From: Rhodosorus marinus
Taxonomy: Eukaryota; Rhodophyta; Stylonematophyceae; Stylonematales; Stylonemataceae
Direction: 5' to 3'
DNA length: 64,000 nt
Assembly (NCBI GenBank): GCA_029953675.1
Contig: JAMWBK010000004.1
Location: 2,480,001 to 2,544,000 of the forward strand
A program made the position numbers and the translations under genes. Positions 44,767 through 56,495 of the stretch are shown in pieces; within the stretch, counting starts at the first letter, position 1; each line of letters begins with the position of its first letter. The notes under the pieces were generated by a model, which ran no database searches, had not been told where the DNA came from, and worked only from the letters and a program-made list of their open reading frames with translations.

Positions 44767-45902
44767 CGTTTCTCAAGTACACCAACAGATAGTCCTTCAC
44801 ATCCGTTTAACGCCATCGAACCAAATATCACAACAAATCGCTTCAAATCTACATCTTTGATTGTCTTTTACTGTTTTAAAAAGGAAATACTCCAAAAATT
44901 CCATCCAATCCTTGAATTTTTTTTCCGGGTCGCGAGGTCTTTAGCGTGTCTTGTTCTTCGTCTTCTTCAGCCTCCCGCACGCGACGGGGAGACTTAGGTG
45001 AAGTACCCTGAACACCGTTGAAAGTCTTTTGTTCATATGTTTTGTAGTTCTTCATCCACGAGCAACCTAGCACAGGGTGTGACTGTGCTTAATAGAGTGG
45101 TTATCAGTTCTGGAATATGGTTTGCACATGAACTATCTTGAGAGAGCAAGTCGTTCAGGCCACATACAGCGTCCCCAGCTGGGACTAAGGGCCTGAGGGA
45201 GCGGCGCTTCTTAGGGATGAAGTGTTATCTGCTTTGTGAAGTTTAGACTTTTTCGGCTCGTCCTGTTCGCGCGGGTCGGGGGGTGTAGTATCCGACACGG
45301 ATTTGTCTCTCTTGTATTCCTTCAAGAACAGGCAAACTCGGGAGGTTAGTTCTCAGTGAAACAGGACGTAAAAGAGAGGGCAGACTAGAAAGGGTTTCGT
45401 CTGCTCACCCTTTTGGTCGCGTGACTGACAACTAACTGCCCGAGTGGAGCACCAGATCTTACGCTGAGCAGAAATTGATTTGGTTAGGGTTTCTCAGGAG
45501 GTTTGCTAAGCGAAATGCCTTGCAAGACGTTTGTGTTGAGGTTTCTAGTAGGCTGTTGATTGATTCATGGCTTATTTTGGAAGCGGACAAGAACCCTTTA
45601 CGGTTGACGACTGGAGAAGTTGAGGAAGAGGAGACTGGTTTGGTAGGGAACTGCAGTAGAAGGGTGTAGGTTTGCAGGTGAATTGACAAGGCGGACGCTT
45701 GATAAGGATTTTTGGTAAGAACTGGAGAGGAGGGTACTTTCTTGTGGACTGAGGACGAGGAGGCTGGCGACGCTGTTTGGTCGGTGTTGGAGAAGCGCCT
45801 GGGAAGTCTCTTTTCGGGCTTGATTTGCTTAAATTGAGCTGGGAGATAGGACGGGTTGGGTAAGCGGAGAGGGCTAGGGATCGCTAGTTGCGTAGGACAA
45901 GG
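44767..45902. other. Intergenic between divergent USP and GST genes
   Basis: About 1.1 kb. No conserved gene on either strand; presumed promoters at both ends. Confidence 0.4.
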
Positions 45903-46876
45903 ATGATCGGATTTCAGAATTTGATCGGAACTTCCAGAGTGAGGAGAAAAGCTGCTGTGATGAATAGTGAGGATAGCTGTGGAACGCTCACTTGGCTTCC
46001 GGTCTCGAATTACAGTGCGAGGTGCCGGTACATCATTCTTAAGAAAGGATTGAACATTAAGATCGAGGAGCCGACTAATGGTATGAAGAGCCCTGAGCAT
46101 CTTGCGGTTAGTCCGTTCGGCCAGGTCCCATGCTTTCAGATGGAAAACGGGGATGCCATGATTGAGAGCCTGGTAGGGCAGCCAGAGTGTACAAAAGGAT
46201 GCTTTTTCGTGTAGAGCGGCAGATGCTTAAGTTTTGTTGGCTTTTTTGTTTCACCTTCTTCGTTGGAACTTAGGCGATTATGGACTATCTAATTGATCGA
46301 TATTCTGATGTTGAACCACGGTTTCTACCAGCGACCCCAGAGCTTCGAGCGAGGGCAAGGATGATCTGTCAAGTTCATGATTTTCACTGCGGGATCAACC
46401 AAGGAGCAATGTACAGAGCAATGAACAGTCCAGCGGATCGAGAGGTGGGCCTTGAGAAGATTAGAAAAGGTCTTGACGTGATCGAGCTCTACTGTGAGGC
46501 ATCCCCCTTCATGGTAGGCGATGACCTCTCGATAGCGGACGTCACCGTATTTGCGTCTTCTGCGTTCTACGTTTTTATGCTCCCGAGATTCTTCGGATGG
46601 GACTTTCGGTAAGCTCGCCCTTTCAAGAAGCTCCACGATAAGCCAAAGTCCAGTTATCTGAACAAACCCCCCCTGCGCGTATATAGGGATGGCCGTCCGA
46701 AGCTTGCGAAATGGTTTGAGTACATGCGACAAGAATCACCTGAAGCGGCAGAAGTCTTCAACACTGTTTTCAAAGCGTTGGCTGCATGGGAGAAGAATGG
46801 TCGGTGGGAGAGGCTCGGAATTCAACGAGTACCGTCCTTCGTCGAAGCAGAACATGAGCTCATTTCAAGCCCCTGA
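45903..46876 (+). CDS. Glutathione S-transferase-like protein
   Basis: Three exons, 45903-46172, 46274-46608 and 46687-46876, giving 264 residues. The thioredoxin-fold N domain (about 30-100) has LTWLPVSNYSARCRYIILKK, then the cis-Pro segment FGQVPCFQMENG and the glutathione-binding MIES followed by AIMDYLIDRY. The all-helical C domain follows, with the N-capping box region VGDDLSIADVTVFA. The first ~30 residues (MIGFQNLIGTSRVRRKAAVM) are basic with an early Phe and could target an organelle, or translation may start at the Met at 45960. GST class cannot be set by eye; the catalytic residue is probably one of the Ser/Tyr in SNYS. Substrate unknown. Confidence 0.85.
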
Positions 46877-48446
46877 GATCTTATCAAAATTGTGAAATTC
46901 CTTGCACCAACCCTCACGTCACAGACGCAAGATGCTTCCAGCTCAGGAATCGACCTCATTTTTAGCTTCATTCCATCCCTGTCACTGGTGAAGCAAAGGT
47001 TCCAGCAGCCAGTATACAAACATCCTAAGAACCTTCGAACTGATCTCCATGAGCAAGCACGACTGGGTAGGTCAGGGGAATCGACCTGACCGAGATTTCT
47101 AGAAGGCTGTTCAGCGTGCTCTACCTGTTACTACTGTGCATGTCAAGCCAAATTAGCGCTCACTGGACACAGGCAGATCACTGAGAATCCTGGAAGAGTT
47201 GTTCGCGGGTGGGCACGTTTGGACGTCTACCAGCAAAAACTCGCTCAGAGCGATTATGATCCCCTCACCTTCATCCAGTCCTCCTCGTCGAATCCAGGAA
47301 TACGCAAGGAGCACTTTCTGTGCCTTCAAGTCTGGATCAAACATCGGCCCTCCAGACTAACGAAGTCCTAGCTCCGTCCATATGCTGTCCAAGGGCTTTG
47401 TCGAATCCCTGCCATGTCGAGCAGGAAATCTGCTCTGAAGTGTCCCAATGCACCCGGCCGTAAACAGTCTAGTCCGATGTCCATACGAATCCCTCGTGTA
47501 GTGCCTTTCTAAGCTGCTAGGCGAGACAACATCTGAAGAACAACAAGTTGCTCCGCCTATCTAACTCTTACTGCATCCACATCCAAGCTCCGCGTTGTTT
47601 CCAGGTGAATTGGTTTCATTTTGAGAAGGAGACATCGATTATTCGCGGTGTTCTTGGACTTCCCTCAGGTCGTCGAAAATTAATCTACTCACAGCGATAG
47701 CGACTGAAAAACAGGCAGCGCCATCTACGTCATCTGCATCAAAAGCAAGGATCTGGAGTTGGATCTTGACCCTCATGGAGAGTAACTTGATTTTGCATCG
47801 TTGTCGCGATGTCTATGTATGGATTGGTTTTAGATATCGTCTTGAGAGCTCAAGTCGACAAAAGACCTATCGACAAGGACAATGTCGTTTAACCTCTTCA
47901 ACATCCAAGGCATCCGCATCCCATCCAAGGACGTTCATCTGCCCTCATAGCGAGAAACTGGTTTCGCATCATTGTCGCAGATGTCCAGGTGCAGATTGGA
48001 CTTATTATAGTTTTTGAGGTTCCAAGTCGACGAAGGACCTATCGACAACGACACTGTCGTTTAGCCTCTTCAGCATCTAAGGCATCCGCATCCAATCCGA
48101 GAATTTCGATCTGACCTCAAACGGTGAAACTGATTTTGCATTTTGCATCATTGTCGCAGATGTCCATGTGGATTAGTTTCAGATATCATTTTGAGATTTA
48201 GTCGACGGGGCAGGAGAGAGATTCATCCTTCGAAGGGTGGTGAGGGTGGCTAGATTCCGTTTAGAGGGATTGGGTTGGAGAGATCTTATCGTGCTTATGA
48301 ACATCTGAAGGAGAGAGAAGGATCTTAATGAGATCAAAACGGTAGCTTGTTTGAGGGGGGTTTGAGTGGCTAAATGGTTGCATTTGTGTATTTCTAGTGG
48401 AGGATTTTGTGATTTTTTTGGGAGGGTGAAGATTTTGGGGATCAAG
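46877..48446. other. Intergenic region upstream of the SET gene
   Basis: No supported gene in 46877-47700. From about 47740 to 48200 it is occupied by a tandem repeat (separate entry). The last 240 bases are G-rich on the + strand and probably hold the SET gene leader. Confidence 0.4.
47740..48200. repeat. Tandem repeat, period about 171-179 bases, 2-3 copies
   Basis: The landmark TTTTGCATCGTTGTCGC at 47791 recurs as TTTCGCATCATTGTCGC at 47962 and TTTTGCATCATTGTCGC at 48141. Between landmarks the copies share, in order, an AGTCGAC...GACCTATCGACAA block, TGTCGTTTA-CCTCTTCA, AAGGCATCCGCATCC and a CTGCCCTCA/CTGACCTCA end. The first and last copies are partial. The repeat ends about 250 bases before the SET gene start. 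Confidence 0.8.
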
Positions 48447-50086
48447 ATGGGGATTGGGTTTGTTGGGAGTTTTGGAGGGCTTGAACGAGCTCGTTCAGGG
48501 AGGAAAGTAGAGAGGAAGAGGAAGGTGTCGGTGACGATGGTTTTATCAGATTTTCTGGGGGCTGCGGGTGAATACCCGATCGTACCGAGTCCTGTCGCGC
48601 CGGTTTTTCCCCGTGGAGATCCGCTGGTGGTCGATACGAGCGTGAAAGTGGAGGAGGTTGACGGAATCAGGGGGCTTGTTGTGACCAAGGATGTGGAGAA
48701 AGGAGATCTGCTTGCAAGTTTGAAGAGAAGTGAGGTGATAAGCGTTGAGAGAAAATTCTCCAGGGGTTCCCCCCTTGAGGAGGAAGCGGAAAGAGTCCTT
48801 TTTCTTCGAAGGTCGTTTTGGGGGGAAGAACTACGCGTCGTTGGAGATTGGAGACTGAGGTTGGCACTGAAATTACTGATAGAAACACGAACAAACACAG
48901 AGCTCTTACCGTACTTTGCGCTGTTGCCGAAGGAGACCGGTGTGCCAGTCTTCTGGAACCGCACAGAGGTTACTGAGCTGCAACACTTTGAGCTACAGAA
49001 GCGAATCCTCAGGCAAAAGGTGCAATGGGAAACGGTGAGCTTTTATCATTTTCTTCCTCGATGTGGTTCTATCACAGTTTTATCCGCTTGTGCTGGGCTG
49101 AAAAACGCCGGAAAGCCTTTAGCCGTTATCGTCTATTGCTGGCTAATACTCGGTTTTTGATTCTGCCGTTTCCACAGATTTGCGAACTCATCATGCAAAA
49201 CTCTTCAGCCCTAGATGTCCGAGAAGTTCTATGGGCGATGGATATCGTAAGATCAAGGGCTTTCAGCGGAGAGTTTCAGCAACGTTCGTCCCTCGTCGCC
49301 ACCTTCGCTGCTTGCTGGACAGCTGGCCTGGCCCTTCCGCTCCTCAGCAATGTGAATACGGACCTGTCACTCGCTGGAACAGTTCTATTCATCGCCGGGA
49401 TTCTAGTGACTGAAGCGAGCGGTAAAAGGGCACGAAGACGTGGTTTCTTGGCTCCCATTGCGGACATGATGAACCACTTTAGCGGCGCGACGACGGGGCT
49501 AACTTACGATGCGTTCTCGGACTCTTTTCAAGTCCGCGCTGGCGAAAAGATTAAGAAGGGGTCTGAGGTTTTGTTTGACTACAACGAGAAAGGATACAGT
49601 CGGCCTAACGACGAACTGTTGCAATACTATGGATTCGTAAACGAGGAAAACAAGACAAGAACGTACCTGATTTGTGATACCTTGAACCAGTTTTTTGATG
49701 AAAAACGCTTTGGTGTACCACGGAGGCGAATTCGCGAGCTCAAGGTGACCAAGAAGCGGCTGAAGAGGCGTTCGGTCGATGGTGGAGGTGTAGTGTTGAG
49801 CATCGATGTAGACGGAAAAGCTTCATTCAACGACAGGTTTATAAACCTTGTAAAGAAGCTGGAACCCTCCAGGACGAGGAGACGACAGTTGGTGGCTCAC
49901 ATATGTAGAAGGGAGCTCGAGCAGATGCCGACAACTATTGAAGAGGACAGGATAATAAGATCCAACCTGCGATCACAAAGACCGCCTAATCCCAGAAAAT
50001 TACTCGCTGTCAACTACCGGATAGAAAACAAGCGGCTCCTGATGGAAGCTGCAGAGTACTTTTTACGGAACGACAACGAGTCTTGA
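48447..50086 (+). CDS. SET-domain protein methyltransferase, Rubisco-LSMT-like
   Basis: Two exons, 48447-49034 and 49178-50086, giving 498 residues; the intron is phase 0. It belongs to the split-SET family typified by plant Rubisco large-subunit methyltransferase, which uses S-adenosylmethionine to methylate lysines. Motifs: GIRGLVVTKDVEKGDLLASL (SET start), a helical insert, PIADMMNHFSGATTGLTYDAF with the NH motif, AGEKIKKGSEVLFDYNEKGYSRPNDELLQYYGFV with the catalytic Tyr, then a substrate-binding C-terminal helical domain. Residues 1-45 (MGIGFVGSFGGLERARSGRKVERKRKVSV) are basic with early Phe, fitting plastid targeting. Known members methylate Rubisco or aldolase in plastids, and SETD6/SETD3 in other compartments, so the substrate is not predictable. 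Confidence 0.88.
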
Positions 50087-50570
50087 TAGCGTGCCGATCC
50101 CAACGGAAGCCTTGCTTCTGCGAATGACTGACTTAGCACAAGAGTACACAAAGACCTTGGAGATACTGACTACAAAAGAAATTATAAAAGGATATTAAAG
50201 AATCTGTATCCTCTCTGTACGCTTTATACCTTCCTTTCGCCCTAGACACCGTCGCATCAAGAGTCCGTCAATGAAGGGCAAGATTATTGTCGCACTTTTG
50301 ACGTGGAGTTCCACGGCACGCGCTTATGATGAAGACTGCGGTGAAGGAAAACCTCGCGCGATCACGTAAACGCATGGCATGCTTTTCTCTCTCTGAATAT
50401 GCTTCCTCGCAACTCTCCGATGCCGCTGTTCGCTTTAAGCGTATTGCGAGCGTCACCGGGAGCGCGCGCCGTCCTGGTCGCCCCTCCCGGTCCTCCACTT
50501 AGACCAGATAATGGTACAAAACGGCAACAGACTGGATGACACGTTCGAACAATTTCGTGAGCTTTTCGGT
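50087..50570. other. Intergenic between convergent genes
   Basis: 3' flanks of the SET and YebC-type genes. ATTAAAG/AATAAT-like elements near 50190-50200 could serve 3'-end formation. No gene seen. Confidence 0.35.
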
Positions 50571-51677
50571 CTAGTCCTCCATGTTGCTGAATACTGCGTC
50601 AACGTCATCAATGTCCTCGAGCAACTGAATGATTGGGATAACGACAAGAGCGCGAGATTCAGACGGGAGCGCTTTTTTTAAGCGCTTGTGTTTGCTTGTA
50701 GTTTGCTGTCGTACCTCAATTGCAGTCGTGTTCTTGTCCGCGTCAGCATCTTCGATAGTGACTGTAGTCTTGGGAATAAGCTCAAGAGCACTGCTGTCGA
50801 CGCTCAAGCCCGATGCAATGAGGACCTTTCGAACCGCGTCAAAGTTCTGTACTTCAGTGATTACCGTACAAATTTCATCTTCCATCAAGCAATCCTCTGC
50901 TCCCGCCTGATAAGAGGGATTGAGGTTAGATGTCGAGACGTTAGAACCATCTTGTCAGATTCGTTTGATGATCCTGAGGTGGGAAACTTACCTCAGCAGC
51001 TTCAAGAAAGAACTCATCGAAATCTTCTATAAGTTCGCTGCGGATCCTAATAACTCCTTTCCGATCAAAGTTGAAGCCGACCGAGCCTGGGGAAGCAATC
51101 TTGAGATTGTGCTTGTTTACGACCGCCCGGATTTCGGATGCCGCGCGGTTGTTGTTGTCCGTTAGCACATCGACAATTATTCCAACCTTTTTATACGCCA
51201 CAGAGACGAAATTTTTTGTATTACGTAAAATTTTCACGGTCAAACACAGTGCATTTGATCTCTTAAGCCCATCCATACCCCTCCATGCCCGTAAACCTCA
51301 AAAGTCGATTCCTTGTAGTCTGCCTGGTCTTTACTGGCTGCACGCTGAATGGCACGCTCAACATTATCTTTCGGGACGTTTGAGGCACGAGCTAGCTCAA
51401 GCACGTCGGCTAAACCCTTGTTCGTCTCAGCTTCAGCTCCTCCGGATTTAACCGCGGCGGTAATCAGCTTGCCTATCCTGGCATAAACCTTCACCTTCGC
51501 CCTATCTTGCTTCTCCTTCCTTCCCTTGATTTTTTCAGATCTCCTTCCCATCATCACCACCCTACTTCTTCCCCTCGAAGCCCGCTCAGATGCCCTCCTA
51601 GCCCCACAGACCTCAACCTTCCCATTGCCACCAGTCCCAAACCCTCCAGCCAATCCAACAAACCCTACCTCCCTCAT
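50571..51677 (-). CDS. YebC/TACO1-family protein, organelle-targeted
   Basis: Three exons, 51677-51279, 51186-50992 and 50906-50571, giving 309 residues with phase-0 introns. YebC proteins are three-domain regulators; mitochondrial TACO1 activates translation of COX1 and bacterial members relieve ribosome stalling or bind DNA. Landmarks: GRRSEKIKGRKEKQDRAKVK and YARIGKLITAAVKSGG at the start of the core, NVPKDNVERAIQRA, then GIIVDVLTDNNNRAASEIR (the most conserved block), GSVGFNFDRKG and the acidic C-terminal region. The first 45 residues (MREVGFVGLAGGFGTGG then an Arg/Ser stretch) look like an organelle presequence with early Phe. Length equals the usual ~245 plus the presequence. Confidence 0.9.
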
Positions 51678-52633
51678 CGTGCCCAAAACCTGAAATCTTC
51701 GGAAACCTTCAACCTGTCTTCTAAGTACTTAAGCAGCCACAAAAGAAGCCAACAAAAAGATACAGAATACACCAGTACCAATTCCTTCCACTATGAAATC
51801 ACTCCCTCTACCACCTCCCCCAATGCTCAGTCCATCCTCCCAACGAACTCCATCGAGATCTTGCACAAGACTTTCTCTCAGTGTCATATCCGTTTTATCA
51901 TATTGACTGAATATCCATCTCAAAAATAAATGTTTTGGGTAAATATTTTATAAATAGACTGAATTATGTAGGTGATGGTTAGATAGATTTTTGCATGAGC
52001 GGATCTGGATACGGCTGATGTTACCGTCGTTGGCCAGGAATTCTGTGCTGTGAGAGCGGGTCCATGTGGAGCGGGAATTTTTGAGATGTTTGAGTGGATT
52101 TGGTGTGTGGGGTTTTTCTTTACTGTCAGACGTTGAAGAGGGTTTAGTCATAGGTTTGGTATGGGATGGGATAGGGAGACTCATTGCCTGAGTTGAGAGG
52201 CTAGATTGATGAGGACGATATTGCCGTCGTGTTCTGCTCACAGTTGAATTTTTAGTTATTCGCGCCTGGGCAGATTCGTTAGGGAAGATGTAGGTCAATG
52301 CGAATGTGGCGTTGATCGTTATTTGTGGTATTCTTGTTCTGTTAGAAATTAAAGCCTGTTGGTTTTGCACGATCTTGGGAGCTCTTTGCCTGGTTATTCT
52401 GCTAGATAAGCAAGCAGAAAGCAAATTTGCTGTTCAAGCCCGTGGGGTTTTGTTTGACCCAGGTTTTACTCGCGGTCAGGTTGCTCCTCTGCATGCTTCC
52501 TGGCACTTTGGCATCTTTTCTGATCTGTTATTTCGATTTAATTAGAAGAAAAATCTATGCTGCCTTTCATACAAGTCATTCTTTTTTAAGTGAGTCGTTA
52601 ACAAGAAACGGTTTTGCATGTATACGTATCCCC
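51678..52633. other. Intergenic region, no gene seen
   Basis: About 950 bases, AT-rich near 51900-51980, with only short overlapping open frames on both strands and no motif. Confidence 0.35.
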
Positions 52634-53645
52634 CTACACGACTTTCCTGGCTGAAATCCATGAATCCATTGCGGATTCAAATAGAATCGGATCCTCCGTT
52701 TCAGGATCGTGCGTAACGAGGTTCGGGAAAACAACCCTATCCGTTTTCGCGGGATTGAACAAAGCCATGAGCTTGTCAGAAAACTTGGCCGGGAGTGTCG
52801 CATCCCATGCTGACCACAGCAACAGAGTATGTGCCTCCGGAAGCAGATAAGCCTCCTTTCTCATGAGGTATCCACCAGATATCAAAACCAATCCAGCCAG
52901 CTGAAAATACCGAAACGTACAGGGAGCGAGAAAATGAGCGGAGTCGAGCAGAGAGTTCAGAAACTGGGCTAGTACATGGTTTTACATGCATGCTTGACCA
53001 AGACCGTAGATCGCAAGGATCTTGCGCAGTATTGTGTATTCATACCTTGTCGGTTAAGTCGTCCACCGTCGACTTCGGCCCCTTCGGGGTGTAAAGAAAG
53101 AAGTCGATCGCCGGCTTGAGGTTGAGCCCCTTTGAAATTACAATCAGGGTCCGTGAATCGCCAGTTTTAGTGATGCCTTCTTCATCGAGTATTCTCCTGA
53201 TCGCCTTCTTCCGCGCTCGTGGGTCTGATCCTCTCTTCAATGGCAACGTACTTTCCCCAAAGCCAGGCATGCTTATCATAAGTACCTTGCCGTACTTCGT
53301 CAAGACTCCTAAATTAGGTCTCCAGTGTTCCCACGTGGACTTCTCGTCCTCTCCATGAATACAAAGAATTAAAACATCATCCCGCTTCCCTGCGGCAACC
53401 TTCGCATGCAGAGTTCCATAATACCAATCGACATACATGTCCTCCAATATTCCATCAAACTTGGTAGCCCTGCGCAAATTCTTAACGTCAATTGTGCTCT
53501 CCACCTTCTTCGCAAACAATCCGGTTCCGTTTCCTTCCCCAGTAAACACTCGTATAAGAACCAGCAAGACCACGACCCCTCCCGCACCCAAAATTTTCAC
53601 TCCGAGATTGGACTTTCGCGGTGGCATCTTCGTGGAGCTCGGCAT
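52634..53645 (-). CDS. Membrane-anchored alpha/beta-hydrolase (copy A, intact triad)
   Basis: Two exons, 53645-53046 and 52900-52634, giving 288 residues with a 145-base phase-0 intron. An N-terminal signal anchor (VKILGAGGVVVLLVLIRVF, about 16-34) is followed by a lumenal or stromal hydrolase fold: LCIHGEDEKSTW (oxyanion strand), VLMISMPGFGEST, nucleophile elbow IVISKGLN with Ser171, then LAGLVLISGG, the acid Asp233 in LWSAWDATLP, and His264 in LVTHDPETED. The elbow is VISKG rather than GxSxG. Substrate unknown: it could be an esterase, lipase or haloperoxidase-like enzyme. It has a paralogue at 56496-57438 with about the same length, the same intron position and the same orientation, so the pair arose by local duplication. 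Confidence 0.85.
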
Positions 53646-54267
53646 GGTCTACTAAACGCGAGAAAATCAAAAACAAGTTACTCAACAGATCACGCCACCG
53701 CCCTCTGACTTCCCCTCAGTCCTTCCTAGCCGTCCAATAAAAACTTCGCGCGCGCCAAAAAGCTTTCCAACAAAGAACGAAGAAAGCCAAGATCCTTCCC
53801 CAAACGAACGAATGCAACCGTCAGATTGAAACTTCACAAGCTCAATCCGTCCTCTTCATTCCTATGACATCGAAATCGCCTGGTTTGCCTACGACCTACC
53901 ACACACTCATGACATCATCATCACCCATCAAAAAAAATTACCAAAAACGTTTTTTCCATACCAGACAAGCACTTCACGAGGTTTCCGTTGTCCTACCCAG
54001 GAAGCGCGGAATAGAAATGTAGCTAATCGTCATCATTAACATATCAAAATTATGAAGTACTTGAAGCGTAATTAGGTCCTCTACACTTGATTAAGACATT
54101 ATTTAGGCAGTAATATCTAATTTTAGTATATTTATATATTTGTAGACGTACAAGTTGGTGACGTTTAATTCAGGGTCTTGCGAAGGCGGGATCTGGCAAA
54201 CTGTCTCAACGAAAGACGTGTCCATGGGGAGCTATGAATTTCCTTTGTCTTTAAAAATGAATCGCTG

Positions 54268-54648
54268 TTGTGAAGTTTCCGCTGCCAGCCTGTATTCGCG
54301 GTACACCTTGAGCGTTGGACGGTTGCGGTGGTGGACAGAGGCGGAGACGAGGAAGAGGAGGAGGATGATTGTCCGCGAGGAACAGGAATAGGCCGTTGAC
54401 TCTCGAAGGGGTTTCCCCGAAGTCGTCCAAGACACGTCACCGCTACCTTGGGACTTTGTTTAAAGGCGTACACCACGGGCCATAGCCGAGGCGGGCTCTC
54501 AATGCCTTAGGAAAAGATCGATACGTCTGAGGGAAAGCAAAGGGACTATCGATTCTCTTCCTCCCCTTCAGCTTAAGTTTGGGGAACATTTGGGGTGAAC
54601 AATGTGAAGCTTCTGCTGCTATCCTGTATTCGAGCTACACCTTGAGTG
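54268..54648. repeat. Diverged direct repeat pair (about 47 bases, 335 apart)
   Basis: 54268-54314 and 54603-54648 share TGTGAAG, CTGC, CCTGTATTCG and TACACCTTGAG in order, with roughly four in five positions identical by eye. Both copies lie in the hydrolase spacer. Confidence 0.7.
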
Positions 54649-55138
54649 AAGGAACCTACCGTTTCAGTTGCCCCTTGCTGCTATGCTTCTTTTTTGCACC
54701 GTTCCTCTATTACTACTTTGTCGGCGTTCTTTATGAAGGTTTTTCCTTAGTTTTTCCTATTTCCGCCTGCTAGATGTCTGCCTTTTCGCCTTCTTTACAG
54801 CAGGCACGTTCTCCATTTCTCTACTCTCCATCAGATAGATGTCAGCCAGGAAGTTACAACGCTGAAGAACCATTTGTCTTCAGGTGTCAGCTGGGTAGTG
54901 TCACAACCCTAGACAACCATTTGGTGATTAGGTGTCGAACGTATTTTGTTCTACATATATAGTCATTGTTGAGGCATTGGCAACGGAAAAGAGATGCTTG
55001 TAATAATCTCCATAGACTGTTTTTTGTAAGTTTTTTGGCCGCAGTTGAAGCGGATGGTGGTTTAAAGTTGGTTTTTTTTAAGTAATACAAGCTTCAGGGT
55101 GAGCAGTTCTCGGGGCTGCTTATGGATGCCATCATCCG

Positions 55139-55840
55139 TTTATTCAGAGCCTAACTACCCTAGGAAGCGAGAAACAAGAAGCTGATGACGCGCGACCAAC
55201 AATAAAGCAATTGTATGAACGCTAGAGGGTCAAAGAGAGCTCCGTGAGAAGGCTATCCAGACGCCCCGGGTCGCCATGAAATAGAGCACGGAGCTAACGA
55301 GAACCTACACTATCAGCAACGACGACAATTTATTCGGAACTAACTACCCTGAGGAGCGGGAAGGGAGACGCTGATGGCACGTGTCCAACAACAGAGTAGG
55401 GTTCGAACGCTGTGAGGAGGGTGGAAGACTACTTCTGTCGTCGCATCGAACCAGCTGCATCACCACGATGTTGTGCAGACGTGGGAAGATATCGTCCAGC
55501 CCGAGGACAAGGATTAGACAAGTCAAGATATTCACTCCTGCGAGAACCTGGGCCAGTGACCACCAAATCCCCCGCACTCTGCTTACACTATCAACTAAGC
55601 CAAAGCACTCAATGATGAGGGAAACAAACCGGTATGAGAATGCCGAGTCGCGAAGCGTAAAGTGTAACATCGGCTCAGTCTACTGGAATTTTTTCAATAA
55701 GCGCATTGACCGAACTGCGGCTCCACGGCGTCGAGCGGACGCACGGACGTACCTGGTTGGGTGGGGACAAGGAATAGAAAGGTCGACGTACTCACTTCGA
55801 CGAGCACTCAGGTCAGCCACCACCAGGTCCCACACCCGCT
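55139..55840. repeat. Second set of diverged direct repeats
   Basis: 55139-55202 and 55329-55396 share TTTATTC, CTAACTACCCT, AAGAAGCTGATG/AGACGCTGATGG and CCAACAA. A third, weaker similarity links 55480-55580 with 55730-55840 (GGACAAGGA-TAGA, ACTCACT, CACCACCA). These blocks follow one another and look like a degraded tandem array. Confidence 0.5.
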
Positions 55841-56495
55841 GCGCTACTGGGGCGTCAACTTCATCAGCAATTGCCGTTGCCACCGGCAGAGGGACCTCAT
55901 ACTCCACTTCCCGGTCTGTACCGAGCGCCTGATAACGAAGGTAGCGGAACAGCAAGCGGGAAAGCCGCGTATGGCGTCGGCTCCGCCCCCCCCCCCGGAC
56001 CTCCGCACAGGACGCCAACAAGTGCCCACCAAAATCACCGGAATGCACGGGAGGGCCTGCACAGATCGCACCTCGAATCCCGCTCCACAGGCCATGGGGC
56101 ATGTGCAATGAATCACCGTGTCCAATTGGGACGATTGGATACTGGGTCGTGGTAGAAGATGAGCCCAAACCATGAGAGTTGAGGATAGATCCATAGGCAT
56201 TCTGCGCGGCTATTCTCCCCTGCTTGATTGAGCTGGAGCATACAACCAATGCTGTTTATTTTATGTTAAGGTACTTTCCTGGCGGTGTAACAATCGTCTT
56301 TTTGCAGTTTGCGCCTTCTCAGCCCATGTCATTTGGCTAATTCATGCCTCGTGTTCACCAGGCTCGAAGCTTGTCTTGCGGCGGGTTACCGCCATACGCC
56401 AGCTGCCCGTAAGCAAAACGTTCCCGGCAGATCTCATCTCAAAAATGCTCAAGTCTTGTTATTGACTGTAAATGGAGAGCCTAGACCGCTCTCCG

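Larger units (their letters stand above)
53646..56495. other. Spacer between paralogous hydrolase genes, with degenerate repeats
   Basis: About 2.85 kb with no intact gene. It contains diverged duplicate segments (separate entries), an AT-rich stretch 54040-54140 and a C run at 55986-55998. It may be the remnant of sequence duplicated together with the hydrolase genes. Confidence 0.5.

Noticed and set aside
45459-46100. Long minus-strand open frame opposite the GST gene start
   Set aside because: It is Pro/Ser-rich without motifs, and its right part is the antisense of GST exon 1, which is clearly coding.
54155-54773. Two similar short open frames (…VSAASLYSRYTLSVG and …ASAAILYSSYTLSEG) as a gene pair
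   Set aside because: The similarity is explained by a short nucleotide duplication; the frames diverge on both sides and lack splice or start support.
55390-55410. GGTTCGAAC resembling a tRNA T-loop/B box
   Set aside because: Flanking bases cannot form a T stem and no A box or acceptor stem is found at the right distance.
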